Assembly: GCF_028769735.1 (NCBI RefSeq)
Contig: NC_088175.1
Span: 1,922,001 to 1,986,000, forward strand
Source of the DNA: Zonotrichia leucophrys gambelii
Taxonomy: Eukaryota; Chordata; Aves; Passeriformes; Passerellidae
Reading direction: 5' to 3'
Length of the DNA: 64,000 bases
This document shows positions 1 through 11,746 of this stretch, piece after piece. A program made the translations under genes and the position numbers. The notes below the pieces were generated by a model that was not told the DNA's origin, searched no databases, and was given only the letters and a program-made list of their open reading frames with translations. Position 1 is the first letter of the stretch; each line of letters starts with the position of its first letter.

Positions 1-3000
1 TTACCACCTAAAGAGTTGCAGCTGGGTTAATTATTAAATGTTAGGGGCAGGCCTGATCTTAACAGGCCATAGCTGTAGCCAACAAGAAGAGTGTTATAAA
101 AGAGTAGATTGGTTGATTGAGGGGAGTTGGAGTCAGTTGCCTGCTGTAAGGACAAGGAAGAATCAGTGCCTAGAGGAGCTGCCTACAGAAACAATCAAGG
201 AGGTATGAAGCTCTAGCAATATGGACCCCTTGCACTATAATGACAACAAGCCCACTGATAACCTATTACACACCTTTTTCCAGCCTGCTCTGCAGCTCCA
301 TCACTCATTGGAGCTGGGATTTATGCTTCCCACAAGTGCCAGTCTGATGCAGAGGAGATGTGAAGGCCACCTGGCTGGAGGTGGTGGGGAAAGGACAGAA
401 ATGCATCTTGGAGCAGCAGCTTGGCCCTGCATCAGCCCCTCCACCTGAGCCCTGGCCCTGCCAGGATGTCATTGCTCTTCACACCCACGTTTCCTCCCTC
501 TTTGCCCTTGCCCTCATCTGCATGAGCATCAGCTCTGCCAGGGACTCCTCAGCTCCAGCCTCCCTCCAGATGCCCACCAGACCCCAAGGAGGCTCAAGCA
601 CCAGTTTGAGCAGCTTAGGATAGAACAGGTCCAAGCTCTGCCTGTCTCCACTAGAAATGAGGTCCTGCACAACAACTGCATTACCTCTGACACCTCCAGG
701 GCCATGCACAGGCTCTCTTACCCTTTTTCTGCTGGTGGTAGTGATATATCCCTTTGCCACAGGAGACTCCTGGATTTAGGCATTGCAAACCCTAAAAATA
801 ACAACTCCTGGAAGAATTGCCATTGTCACAAAATTTCCACCATGTCTTGGTGTTCTCCTTTGACCTTGCTTTTTCAAATGCAAGCTGTATATGATACGTG
901 ATAATGTATTACATCAGGCTATGTATCAGTAGATATTCTCCAGAAGTTTAAATTTGGAAAAAGCTTTCAGCTTATTTCTGCAGAATAAAAGCCAGGGATT
1001 CACTGTATGGCACAGGGGAGATGTCCAGTATCTTTGAATGCTGCATGTCCAGCACCTTCCTCTGGTGCCCAAAGCTGGCAGGGCAGCTCAGCAGCCCCTG
1101 TCTCTAGTGCATACCTGAGCAAGATCTGGGACTTGCACAGAACAAGCCCATATCAGGAGCAATTTAGGAGTGATAATGAAAGGAGAAGTCCTGATTGGCA
1201 GAGGGAACAAGGGGCTATTTCTGCCCTCTGAGGCTGAGCCCAAATCCAGCTGTAGGAGGTGTGACCAGCTGTCTCTGAGCCAGGCTTGTCTCCAGCCCTA
1301 ATCTGGGTGATTTCACCCTAACATGGGGTGCAACACCCCTAGGATGGGGATGGAGGATTGCAAGGCTGTGGGCAGGTGTGGGGGTCATGGGGTCCCACCT
1401 GTGGGGCCCTGCAGAGTCTGGGGGATGAAATCACAGCAATGCTGCACCAATCCTGGTGATTTAACCCCAGCTTTGTGCTGGCATGGGCTCTTCCTGTGGT
1501 CATTTCCTTCCCTTTCCTTGACATGGGAGAGTGACTGCTGATATTTGGGCTACACACAAAATAATATGAGGGTGGTTTTTTTGTCCTGCAAATTCAATCA
1601 AGGTGTTGTTCTGGGGTCAGAAGATGAACAAGCAAACCTGTGGCTGGGACTAACACTGGTTGCTGCCTGCACGGAATGGGATTGATGGAACACATGCTCC
1701 TGTGGAGCAGAAGATTCCCCTGACAGTGCCTGACACCAGGGCCTCGGGGGCCAAAAATAGCTGGGTCTGTCACAGGAGGATGATACCCTGGGAGGCTGAG
1801 GCCACACCTCGAGGGACACTGTGTCACACAGTCAGAAACTCGAGTGCCTCATTTAGCATGCATTTCCCTGGGTTTCAGGAAAACTGCCTGTAAATAAATA
1901 TCAGATTGTTTGCTTAGGAGAAGAGGACTCAGCTAAAAACCTGCTGTGTTGTGCATGAGCATTTGGGCGTTCAGGGTCCTCACAGTGGGATAAGGGAGAG
2001 GATGTGTCCACTAACACTCTTTAAAATAGACCAGTGTGCAAATGACAGAGCAATCCATGGACTCCAGGCAATGCAGGACAGTGAACGTCTCTCAAAACAT
2101 GGGATCTGTCCCCACACGAGTTATAACAGATGACAGTTTACTAAATATATCTGCCATGCCAAAACAAACAGCGCTGCATTCCAAAGAAAGAGGTCACTGC
2201 AGTCTGCCTTCACAGGCCACTTCTCCTTCTGATCTGCAAGAGACTTTGAGCAGGAGCACTGAAAGATGAAGCAGAGAGTCTGAGTGTGTGTGAGTGAGGG
2301 TTTGCCAGGGAGATGGATTCCCATTTTGGCAAATGCCATCACTTGTGCTTTCAAGGGTCACTGTAGTATCTCATTAAAGTCCCTACCTATCCCCTGTGAC
2401 CAAAATAGTCTCAGTCACCCAGAAAATCTTACACAACAGCAACTTGACACAGATAAGGACTGAATGAATGAGACTTTCCAGCTAGAGATAAATTGGATAA
2501 ATGTTGAAGGTAATGAAAAATTAATTGTGTCTCCTGCCCTGCAGAACAATTTAAATATCATCTGCTTTTCAGGCTTGTGCATAAATACGCATAATTCTGC
2601 ATCTTTAATTGAAATAAGTATTCAGCTCAGCTGTTTTTCTGCTGACAGCTCAATGGAGTTACTCTGTTAGTGATCATTACAATTATTTAGTGGCACTGAG
2701 ATCTTGCTAAGAGGTCTGAGCCATCCTCTGAGACTATAGAAACCTGGAACCAAAATATATGCCCAGCCCAAGAGCTGAAATACAATAATAAATTCTGTAG
2801 TAAAGAAAACCCTTTTGTATGAAAATATCAGCCCAAGGGAGTGAGGAATCCACAGCAAACTGATGTTTTTTAGAAACCATAAATATGATTACCTCATTCT
2901 TCCTTGCAAATCTCAGCCAACTGAGTCATCAGTGAAGAAATAATCATTTTAGTAGGATTCCTACATGGCCCCCTGCACAGCTCTCATCCCAAGTGAAGCA

Positions 3001-4623
3001 GTACATGGAGCAGGGCAGTGTTCGGGCAGGCTGATGTGTGCCTGAGCTTTAATCCCCTAGAAGACAAAATCCTGAACTTGAATGCATGGAAAATTGCTGT
3101 TGATAATCTTATTTTGAGTAAAAAAAATTATGTACTTCAACCAGCATCTGGCAAGGTACAGGCCTTTAGCTTCTGCCTTAGGAAAACCCTTGTCTGCACT
3201 TGCACTTCGCTGGCTGGTAAAGTTTCTGGAATTACATTTTTTTCCCTTTAAAATTCTGAAGACACAGTAGCAGCCTGAATTCCCCTTTTCTGTGTTGTGT
3301 ATCTCTGCACAGTGGCAGCAGGGCAAGAGGCATTTCATAGGCCATAAAACCAGAATGGGCTTAATCCTCTTCTCACAGTAGATTTACATTTGTGTGACTG
3401 TTAGTAAAGTTGGCAGTAAAGATGTTGACAGAGCTGAGGGCTGGCTGGGGCCCAAGGGCACTGATTTTTAAAGGTGGCAACTGGGATTACTAAATCCTGC
3501 TTCCAAAGAAGCCTTAGCCCCACTTCCTACCCTTGAGAGCTTTTTTGTTCTCCACTGAATCATGGTTGAAAATGGGCTGCAGCCACCCAAGACATGTCAG
3601 AGTTGCAGGGGAAGCAGAGGCAAAGCAAACGGCTGCTGCTGAGAGCTGCTCAAGGGAGCTTTGCCCTGACCATGGAGGGGTGAGAGGGATGCCTCATCCA
3701 CTATTTCCATGTCCTCTTGTGGTTTGTGCAGTCCTCAGCCCAGCTGTGTCCTAGAACTATCAATACAGCTGCCGAGGAAGGTTTTTTTCTCTTCATTTCC
3801 TTTCCATTATTGGGAAAGGAAAGGAAAGGGGATTAAAACACTGCTCAAAGTGAAACTAGTGCAGGTCATGTCTGAGCCTCAGTGAAAGTGCTTCAGGGGT
3901 GAGAGGAGGCCAGCAAGAGGAAAATGCCCAAGCCCTTGCTTGCCTTCTGCTGCTCAGTTTGGTTTTACAAGCACCTGAGCTTGCAGCTGCTGTTGGAGCT
4001 CTTCTACAAAGCTGCTTGTCCAGCTGCTGTTATTTCCTTATCCATGCTGTGGGTTCCTGGCATTTGACCACTACACTGTGTTTCTCAAGCTTCTGCTGTG
4101 GTCAGTGTTTCTTGGCAGGTTTCTCTCACACGACTTCTGAGAAATACAGCCAAAAGTGAGATGCCAAGCTGCTGGTGAGACACAGAGTGTGTGGGAGGCA
4201 CCAGCCAGCCTTGGAGCACAGGGCAAAGCTGACAAGACTGGTGTGGTCTGGACTGCAGGGTCATCACAGTGCTCTTATAAACACAAGGGCTGCAGCTGTG
4301 ACAGTCCAAGGACAGAAGGGATATTATTTTTTGTCAGACTGACTGATGTAAGTGAAAAAAGTGGATAAATGTTTGGGTTTAAGATAAAGGGATTCTGAAT
4401 GCAAAACCTTGCCTAATTCACTGATACGGTTAGGTCAAGGTCTTGTGGGCTCCTAAAAGTCTAAAAGCTTGGCCTGATCTTATCAGGAGTCCAACAGACT
4501 CCTAAAACACAGTCTCCCAAGCCCACTAAGTCAATCAGGAATGCAAGGTTTCAAGTGGGATCCACAAAGGCACTTCAGTACCTGAAGCAGGACTTAGGTC
4601 AGAGGTAAATATCCTCAGTAAAT
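1..4623. other. Upstream intergenic DNA, no supportable gene
   Basis: No ORF here has a recognisable domain or codon pattern; all are short with random-looking products. The first 220 bases contain a TATA-like TTATAAAAG (95-103) and could be part of a degraded LTR, but I cannot name it. A short GGAAA repeat lies near 3811-3831. Confidence 0.6.
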
Positions 4624-4628
4624 ACCTG

Positions 4629-5338
4629 TGTCTTGGTTTGAACAGACATGTGTCTGCCAAGGAAGGCAGTAGCCTCCACTTAAATGGAAAATGTAAACCC
4701 CCTTTCTCCAAATTATTATCATTTTGAAATTAAGGGGCTCTCATGCAAAGATATGGGAATAGGTATAACAGTTCTTTACTAGGAAAATTAAAATAAAAAT
4801 GCAGTAATACAAAAAATAGTGCCAGAGTCAGAATACACCTGACACCCTGTGGGTCAGGGTGGTGACAGCAGTCCCATTCCATGGTGGCTGCAGCCCTCCT
4901 GCAGTGCCAGGTGTGGTTCTGTAGAAGGGTGGAGTTTTCCTCTGAAGGTCCATGGTGATGTTGATGGGCCTGGTCTTCCTCTAGAAATCTAGTAGAAACC
5001 AGCTCTCCTGGTGTTCCAAATCTCAAATTTTATCCAGGTAGGAATGCTTGGCTCCTCCCCCTGGGCAGAGCATCTCCCAGTGGGATGATGTAATTTTATC
5101 AGTGACACTCAATGGCGCATTAACAGAAGAGATCTTCTGTAGGGTGAATGGGTCCCCGGAAGAGATAAAAGCAGGTAGGCCAGTTTGCTTTAACAGCTCA
5201 TCCATTATCAGAGGATATCCCCCCTGGAGTTATGAGGGATGAGTCATGGAAGAGATAAAGAACACTGCTTCACCTGGTTTCAACACATGGTGATAGAATA
5301 CATCCTCCTGGTTACATCTTGCATTGCAACCTAAGACA
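4629..5338 (-). mobile_element. Solo LTR, ERVL-type, with perfect target-site duplication
   Basis: Begins TGTCTT and ends AAGACA, a 6-bp terminal inverted repeat, and is flanked on both sides by the identical 5-bp ACCTG (4624-4628 and 5339-5343). The 710-bp body resembles a songbird ERVL-type LTR as I remember it, and the 5-bp duplication fits that class. On the minus strand AATAAA-like signals lie towards the 3' part (low coordinates), so it is read as minus-oriented. No gag, pol or env sequence is attached, so this is the product of LTR-LTR recombination. Confidence 0.85.
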
Positions 5339-5343
5339 ACCTG

Positions 5344-7348
5344 CAATCCAAAAACCCTACTAAGATGGAACTGAGGGTTAGGGATGATCACATTTTAATT
5401 TTCAGGGTGAAACCTGAAGTTCTGTTTCTTTGTGTAACAAACCCTCCTCACCTGTGACTGAGGAGCTGGTGCACTTTGGAAGGTGGGAAAACAGAGTGGA
5501 AACCTTTATTCATGCACCATGCCTATGTTACAAATGGAACAAAATGAGCCCTGCACAGTTCAGATGGCAGATGCCTGTCCTCAGGAGACTAACCTAGGAT
5601 GTGCCTCTGTATCAGCAGAATCCAGTGCCTTAGCTCTGAAAAATTTGGGAGCCCACACCAGCACTTTCACTTTAAGACAGTGAACACCTCCCTAATGCAA
5701 TCCTGTATAGGAAGATGTAAGTGCATGGTTCTGGCTCCTGGATGCTGCCATAAGGTTCAGGTACTAATCTCTAAGTGTAGAAGTCTTCAGTTCATCCTGT
5801 TTTAGCCACAGGAACCACAATACACAGGCAAAATCAAGGAAAAAAGGGAACTAAAGACAATATGAGGATTTCTTCTTTGAGAAGCTAGTAGATTTGCTAA
5901 TTATGGACCTGTTCCAGGAGATTTCCTACAGATTTGCTGCGACTTAAGTGTTATTAACCTGATTTTCTCTTTTGGAACTGTGCTCCTCCGTCCTAAAATT
6001 AGCTGGTGACCTAACAGAGCATTTAGGCATGGGCACCTTTAACCATCCAAGTGTTTCCACTGACTTCAGCAGAAGCAGCCGGGCGCTGGAGGCAGCGTCG
6101 GCGCCCCGCGATCGGCTGGAGCCGTCTTACATGCCAGGGACAGTGTCATACACAGAGCTTAGATCACATGGGAGGGGAACAGGGAGCATTTCTAACCTGA
6201 TTACTGTCAGATTTCCTTTTATGTTTTCCAGAGGAAAATAGTATGCAAATGTGGCACGTGCCTGCGTGGATTCAACCTTCCTCTCCTCTTTTTTGATCTC
6301 TCTAATTCTGACAAACAAGCTGGCTGTGACTGCTGAAGGGAAACTCTCTCTCCCCAAGGTGTTGGGCCACGGGCATTTTTGGAGGGGCACAGTGGGTTTA
6401 GGCAGAGCCCTGTTTTACTGCTTCTGGCTACACTTTCCCACTCCAGCACTCTTCCTCCAGTTGCACCTCAGTGGAGACAAGGTGAATTGTGTCTGGGAAC
6501 TGAGCCAGGGTAAAAATAACTGAGGAGGGGAGGGTGCTGCTTTTTTAATGCAGTTTCCTGGTCTGTTTGACAACACAACAGCACAAAGAGCTGCACCAGC
6601 ACAACAGAGGGAGCATAACCTGACTGGTCCATCAAATCGCTGCCACCAGAAATGGTGCCTGCAAAACTGCAGCCGTGTTTCCTTGATGTTGCTCCACCAG
6701 CAGAGTGGAAGGTCCTTTGGAAAATCCAAAGGTGAGTTTCTACTCTCACCCCTTCTTCCCCTTTCCCATTTGTCTCTCCTGCAAGGGATGGGGTGAGCAG
6801 AGAGCAGCTGGGCACAGAGGCTGACGTTTCTGGCACAGTGCTGATCCCTTGTTTTCTTGCTTAATGTCCCGCTCCCAGCTCCAGCTTCTGCTGTGCATTC
6901 CTGTCCCTGTGCTAGATCCTGCTGCCCCCTCTGTTGTGCTGACATACCTCTTTGTGTGCCCACACCACAATCAAACCCTGGGAGCAATCCAGATCAAAAC
7001 AAAGTATTCTTCTTCAGGGCTAACTTTCATCTGGTTCCCAGCTCTGGCGTGTACACTGTGCCAGCACGGCACAGGGGGTTGCACACAGGGGAAAGAGGAG
7101 GGTCACTAAGCCAAAGGTTTCTCCTGGCAGACTGCAGAGCAAACATGGAGTATCCAAACAAAATTAGTTGACACAGCCATCACAATCATTCAGAGCGAAC
7201 ACTTTATCCAGACTGGGGCTGGGATTTGGGGACATTTGATCTTCCTCCAATGCTGGAATCTAGACATGCAAATTCTGCATTATGGAAGGAATATCCTACC
7301 ATGAAGCTCATGCTGTTGATCCCTGTGGGACCTATGGACCAACCTTCC
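5344..7348. other. Intergenic DNA with a small CpG cluster
   Basis: No gene supported. A 55-bp patch at about 6077-6125 holds around nine CpGs in a CpG-poor surround. A 190-codon minus-strand open frame (6415-6987) has no recognisable domain and is taken as chance. Confidence 0.5.
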
Positions 7349-7860
7349 AATTATGATTGGAAAAGAGTTCTGAGAGCATTGAGTCCAACTGTTAACACAG
7401 CACCATGACATTCACCACTAAACCAAGTCCCCAGGTGCCACATCCACACCTCTTTTGAACACTTCAGGGGTGGAGATTCCACCACTTCCCTGGGCATCCT
7501 GTTCCAATGCCTCACAACCCTTTCAGTACAGAAATATTTCCTAATATCCAATGTAAACTTTCCCTGGTACAACTCCAGGTGGTTTCCTTTTGTCCTATTC
7601 CTTGTTCACTGTAAGCAGAGCCTGATCCCCATCTGGCTACAGCCTCCTGTCAGAGAGCTGTAGAGAGTGGTAAGGCCTCCTGAGTCTCCTTTTCTCAAGG
7701 CTAAACACCCCCAGATCCCTCAGCTGCTCCTCATTAGACTTGTGCTCCAGCCCCTCAATGTCTGTCATGTAGTGAGGGGCCCAAACCTGAACCCAGGACC
7801 TGAGGTGTGGCCTCACCAGTGCCCAGCACAGGGGACAATCCCTGCCTGGATGCCTTGTAC
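7349..7860 (-). mobile_element. CR1 LINE fragment, 5'-truncated, 3' end at low coordinate
   Basis: The minus strand encodes a broken C-terminal tail of the CR1 reverse-transcriptase ORF: motifs [23 protein letters not shown] and, further upstream, [12 protein letters not shown] in shifted frames. The low-coordinate end reads like the CR1 3' end (ATTGGAAAAGA type). Frameshifts and stops show an old, inactive copy. The right edge is approximate. Confidence 0.85.
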
Positions 7861-9959
7861 GAGAAACATTCAGATCTGTGGCTGGGCCATTCTGGGTGGT
7901 GTGGGGAGGTGGTGAGGCAAGCATCACTGCTGAACTGATCCATCACTGCTGAACTGATCAAACCCTCTTTCAGGAGGGAATTTCATGGGAATTGTGAGGG
8001 CTCCTCATCCCCACTGCAGCTATATTCATCACTGCCTGACAGTGCTGCTCTCTAGGGCTTTTCCCCAGTGCCCTGTGCATCCATCCAGAGAGCTCATTTT
8101 GGACAGCCACAGACAGCAGGCAAGAGCCCTGCCCTCACAGCTTCCAGACCTTCACCTTCCACAGAGCCTGTCTGTGTCAGCCACTTGCAATCCTTGCTGG
8201 CAGCACCCATGTACCTGTCAAAGCAGCTACAGTCTGAGCACAGGGCCTTAGCAGCTCCTAGCTGGAAGGCTGTGTGGAAAAAGAGATGAAAGCTTATTTT
8301 CAGTGTCAGTCCAAGTAATCAACAGCCTAAAGATTTGGATACAAAGTAGGCATATGACTTAATTCTACCTTTGTGTTTCATACTTTTTTTATGGAATTAC
8401 TGTTTAATTGCTCATGTTAAACCTGTCCAACAATACCATTTTGTGTTACTAACACTGTCGTATCTTCAAAGTGCTTTACAAGCAAGTTATGAAATGTGTA
8501 ATTTGAGTGAAAACAAGCACCTTGGGCTGGGACCTGTGCTGTGTTTGACACAGCCTGGCATGCCTGCAGTGCTGGGTATGCTGGGATGAGGAGCCCTATG
8601 ATTCATGGTAGGGTGAAGTCAATAAGAAGAACTTGGAGAGATAATGTAGGATGGCGTTCTCCAAGGCATAAAAGATCAAGGATCCATGAGATTTTTTTCT
8701 GGTGAATGTCACAGCATGCACAAGAACCTCAAGTGATGAACAGGGGACTTGAAATAACTCTTCAAGTATTGCAGCTTGGGTTTGATATTGCATCTTCTCT
8801 CCTTCCTCTAGCATAAGAAAACTGACAGTCAAAAGTCATAAATCAGTCAGAAATGTTTGTTTCACTTTGAGGATATGCATTACAGTAGCCATAACACAGG
8901 AATTAGGAAACCACAGCACAGCCCAAAGGCCTTTGCCTTCAGCTGTGCCCATGGAGCACCAGATAGCTGTGTCACTATACAAACAGTAATTAATCCTCAA
9001 TAAAACAAGTAAAAAAAGTACACAAAGAACTATCACGGGTTAGTTTGTTGCCAGGACGGCAACAAAGCATGAATTGGACCAGGTGTTTGCCAAGGCAGGG
9101 CAGTCAAGTAGTAGCCAGCTTTGATTGTTGCCTCTGCAAGTCAGTGCTTCTCAGGCCCCAGCTGAAATGACTGAAAGGTGCAGGATTCGCTTTTGGCTGG
9201 AAAAGAAAAAATTTCCTCGCAGAAAATCAAGGCTCCAAATCTTGCAGAATTTCTTTAGGCAGACCTGTGGGTATAAAGAGAAGCTTGAGTAAGCAGGTAC
9301 ATTTGGCTTTGTAGCCTTCAAATACAGGACCTCACTCGCTTCTCTCTTTTAAGGTGGTTGATGTTTTACCAGCACAGATTGAGGAGAAGCCCAATGTATT
9401 GACACTGGCAGGAAGTGGCTTTTGGAAAGTTACATTTCCTTTGAATAGCTGGCTGACCTCTCCGTGTGTAAAGCACAGCTTAATCCCAATATTTGTATCT
9501 TCTCACTTTGGAGGTCTACAGCCAAAAGATATCCAGTATCAAATAGAACAAATCTAAGGAATTCCTTCCTTTTCCTCCTCCACAAGCCCTCCTCTGAGTT
9601 CTAAAAAAAGACCCCCAACTCATGTTTACATAACTGGCCTGCATCTGCCTTCCAGAGTTCTGGCGGGGCATGGCCAGATGACGCTCTCCCTAAACTCGAG
9701 GAAAGTCTGAACCTGAGAGGGGTAGATAGGTCATACCTGGGGTCTGCAACTGAGGTGAGGAGAGCTCAGCTTGGGGAGGGCTGTGCAGAAACTGGAGAGT
9801 CTCTAATGATCTTCTAAATTTGATTTAGGGGTGCTGCACGTCTGTGACAAAGTATTTTATTTTTGTCTATCACCTCTAACCCCAAACGTTCCCAGATCAG
9901 AAAACGCTTCCTACAGCACACAGATTTTCTTACTTCCAGCACAAGTCCTCACTCTGAAG
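7861..9959. other. Proximal upstream region of SYNE2
   Basis: No gene supported. Notable only for a 9-bp-arm inverted repeat at 9044-9066. It may hold regulatory elements, but none can be named with confidence. Confidence 0.5.
9044..9066. repeat. Perfect inverted repeat, 9-bp arms, 5-bp spacer
   Basis: TTTGTTGCC, spacer AGGAC, GGCAACAAA. The half-sites resemble RFX/X-box half-sites (GTTGCC and GGCAAC), but the spacer of 5 is longer than the usual 0-3. It lies about 0.9 kb upstream of the CpG island. Confidence 0.6.
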
Positions 9960-10219
9960 CACATGGACACAGAGCGCCCGTGGCCCTGCCCGGCTGCTCA
10001 CGAGGGGCGGGATGAGCAGCGCCGGGAGGGAAAATACCGGGGAACCCCGCAGCCGAAGCCAAGGCTGGTGAGGCCGGGCGGGCGCGGGGAGCCGGGGCTG
10101 TCCCCTCCGCGGGCCGAGCCGGGGTGTCCCGGGGCGGGGGGCGCTCCCGGCGGGGAGGCGGGGCCGGGCCGGGCCGGGCTGCGGGGGCCGCGGCCGCGCC
10201 GCCCTCCGGCCCGCGGGCG

Positions 10220-10346
10220 GGGAGCGCGCTCGTTCGTTGGCAGCGGCCGGGGCGGGGAGCGGCCGGTCCGTCCTTCCTCCTCCTCCTCGCTCCCGCCCTC
10301 GGCACCGCCACCCGCGCCCGCCGCCGATGCCGGGACTGCGCCCGCG
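10220..10346 (+). other. SYNE2: Presumed non-coding exon 1 of SYNE2 (5' UTR)
   Basis: The 3' edge is a good splice donor (GCG then GTGAGT) at 10347 inside the CpG island. Joining it to the acceptor at 27865 gives a 5' UTR ahead of the ATG at 27903, and a non-coding first exon matches the mammalian gene as I remember it. The left edge is a guess. Another donor-like site (GCAG then GTGACC) lies at 10924/10925 and could end an alternative exon 1. RNA data would be needed to choose. Confidence 0.5.
10327..10346 (+). other. Upstream ORF start in exon 1
   Basis: An ATG at 10327, followed through the proposed exon 1/2 splice, reads 11 codons (MPGLRPRLEID) and stops at the TGA at 27879-27881, 24 nt before the main ATG. 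It is in the same frame as the main ORF. Its start context is moderate to weak (C at -3). It depends on the exon 1 model and on transcription beginning upstream of 10327. Confidence 0.35.
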
Positions 10347-10534
10347 GTGAGTCTGCCCCGCCGGGACCCGCCCGCGGGAAGTTGCGGCGCGGCCCCGGCT
10401 GCGCCTTTGTGCGGGAGCGGCGGCGCTGCCCGCCCGGTCCGGCCCCGGCCCCCATGCCCCGGCCCGCCGGTGCCGCCGCCCCGCGCCGCTGCCCGCGCCC
10501 TCCGCCGCGCCGGTACCTGCCGCTCTTTGTTCCC

Positions 10535-10553
10535 CGCCGCCGCCGCCGCCGCC
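10535..10553. repeat. (CCG)n microsatellite
   Basis: Six or so CCG/GCC units inside the CpG island, just past the proposed exon 1 donor. Confidence 0.8.
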
Positions 10554-11722
10554 TTTGTTCCCTCGGTGCCGGCTGCACCTTCGGCACCGCCCGCGCCCCC
10601 CGCGGGACATCGCTGTGCGGGGGGCGCGGATGGAGAGACCGCGCTCCCGGAGCGCGTCCCCCCCATCCCAGCGCTGCAAAACCGGGAAAAGGGGAAAGCA
10701 CCGCGGCGGGGCAGCGGCGGGAGTTCGCCGGGCTTGGCGGGGCGAGCGCGGCGGGCTCGGCCGGCGGCGGGAGTGAGCTCGGAGCAGGCTTGGAGCGGGC
10801 TGGGAGCGAGCTCCCGCCCCCGCGGTGCTGCCCTGCCCTCCGGAGCGGGGGCCGCGCTGCCGGAGGAGCTCCGGCCGGAGCCGGCTTGTCCCGCGGCGGG
10901 GGAGCGCGCAGGGGTGCGGGCAGGTGACCGGCGCTTCCCCGGGTACCGAGGGTACCGCTGGGATCGTTGCTATCTCTGGGGTTGTGTGTTTGGAAACTGA
11001 TCGTGCAAACTTACTCAGACAAAGTTCTCGGGAAAAGGGAGCGGCTGCTCTTCTGAGAGGGCCGAGGCAGCGGCATCTCCCTGCGCTGTGTTTTATTGCC
11101 GGTGCCGCTGCCCCGGTGAAGCGCTGCCCGCTGAGGAATTGCGCGCTCTGTGCTTCCCGCTGCACATGGGCTCCTTTCTCTTTCCCGCCTCGCTGCCAGC
11201 CTCCCTTCTGCCTTCCCTCCCTCCCTTCTTTCCAGGGCTCCTGGCAGCCGCCTGCTCCCTCTCGGAGCAGTTTTTACGGATCTGTGTTATTCCAGCCCAT
11301 GGGATGCCGCACGTTGGGGCTCCCTGTCTGTAACTTGGTGCTGACTTAATGTCAGGTGCTCTGTGTGTGTGTTTGTGGATTTAGGGGGAAACTCCTTGTC
11401 TTCCTTTCACCTCCGGAAATAAACCTGGGCTCAGTTTGAATCGTTCTGAATCAAACTGAATCGCTCCTCTCTGTTTCTCCTGAGAGCTGCTGGAGGCATC
11501 AGGAAGTAGAGCAGGTGCAGCCTCCTCAAGTTACTGGGAATCTACAGAGAGAAAACTTGGAGCAAGTTTTAGAGTTTCTCACAGGCTTTGTCATGTCTGA
11601 GACTGTGTGCTCCTCATGCCTCTGCTTTCCTTTTATTCTGTATCCTGTCTGTCCTTTCCTCTTCTTTTTGTCATTCCTGAGTTTTCCTCCCTCTCAGCTC
11701 ACAGGGTGATGTGCCCTTGCAG

Positions 11723-11746
11723 GACAGACAGACAGACAGACAGACA
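11723..11746. repeat. (GACA)n microsatellite
   Basis: Six tandem GACA units in intron 1. Confidence 0.9.

Larger units (their letters stand above)
9960..11180 (+). promoter_or_regulatory. SYNE2: CpG island, presumed SYNE2 promoter
   Basis: About 1.2 kb of very GC- and CpG-rich DNA in an otherwise AT-balanced region. GC-box cores (GGGCGG type) are visible near 10131, 10215 and 10249, and no TATA box is apparent. A pyrimidine-rich run (10271-10290) precedes the proposed end of exon 1. This is the only strong CpG island upstream of the start-codon exon, so it is taken as the main promoter. The transcription start cannot be read from sequence; somewhere in 10200-10300 is an inference. Divergent transcription is possible but unsupported. 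Confidence 0.8.

Noticed and set aside
6415..6987. 190-codon minus-strand open frame
   Set aside because: No recognisable domain, no splice context, overlapping open frames on the other strand.
1..9959. A neighbouring gene such as SGPP1 upstream of SYNE2
   Set aside because: It is the expected neighbour from mammalian gene order, but no exon of it could be recognised here.
9831..11165. Long open frames on both strands over the CpG island (389 and 411 codons)
   Set aside because: Low-complexity Pro/Arg/Gly/Ala products in several frames at once, as expected from GC-rich DNA with few stops; no domain.
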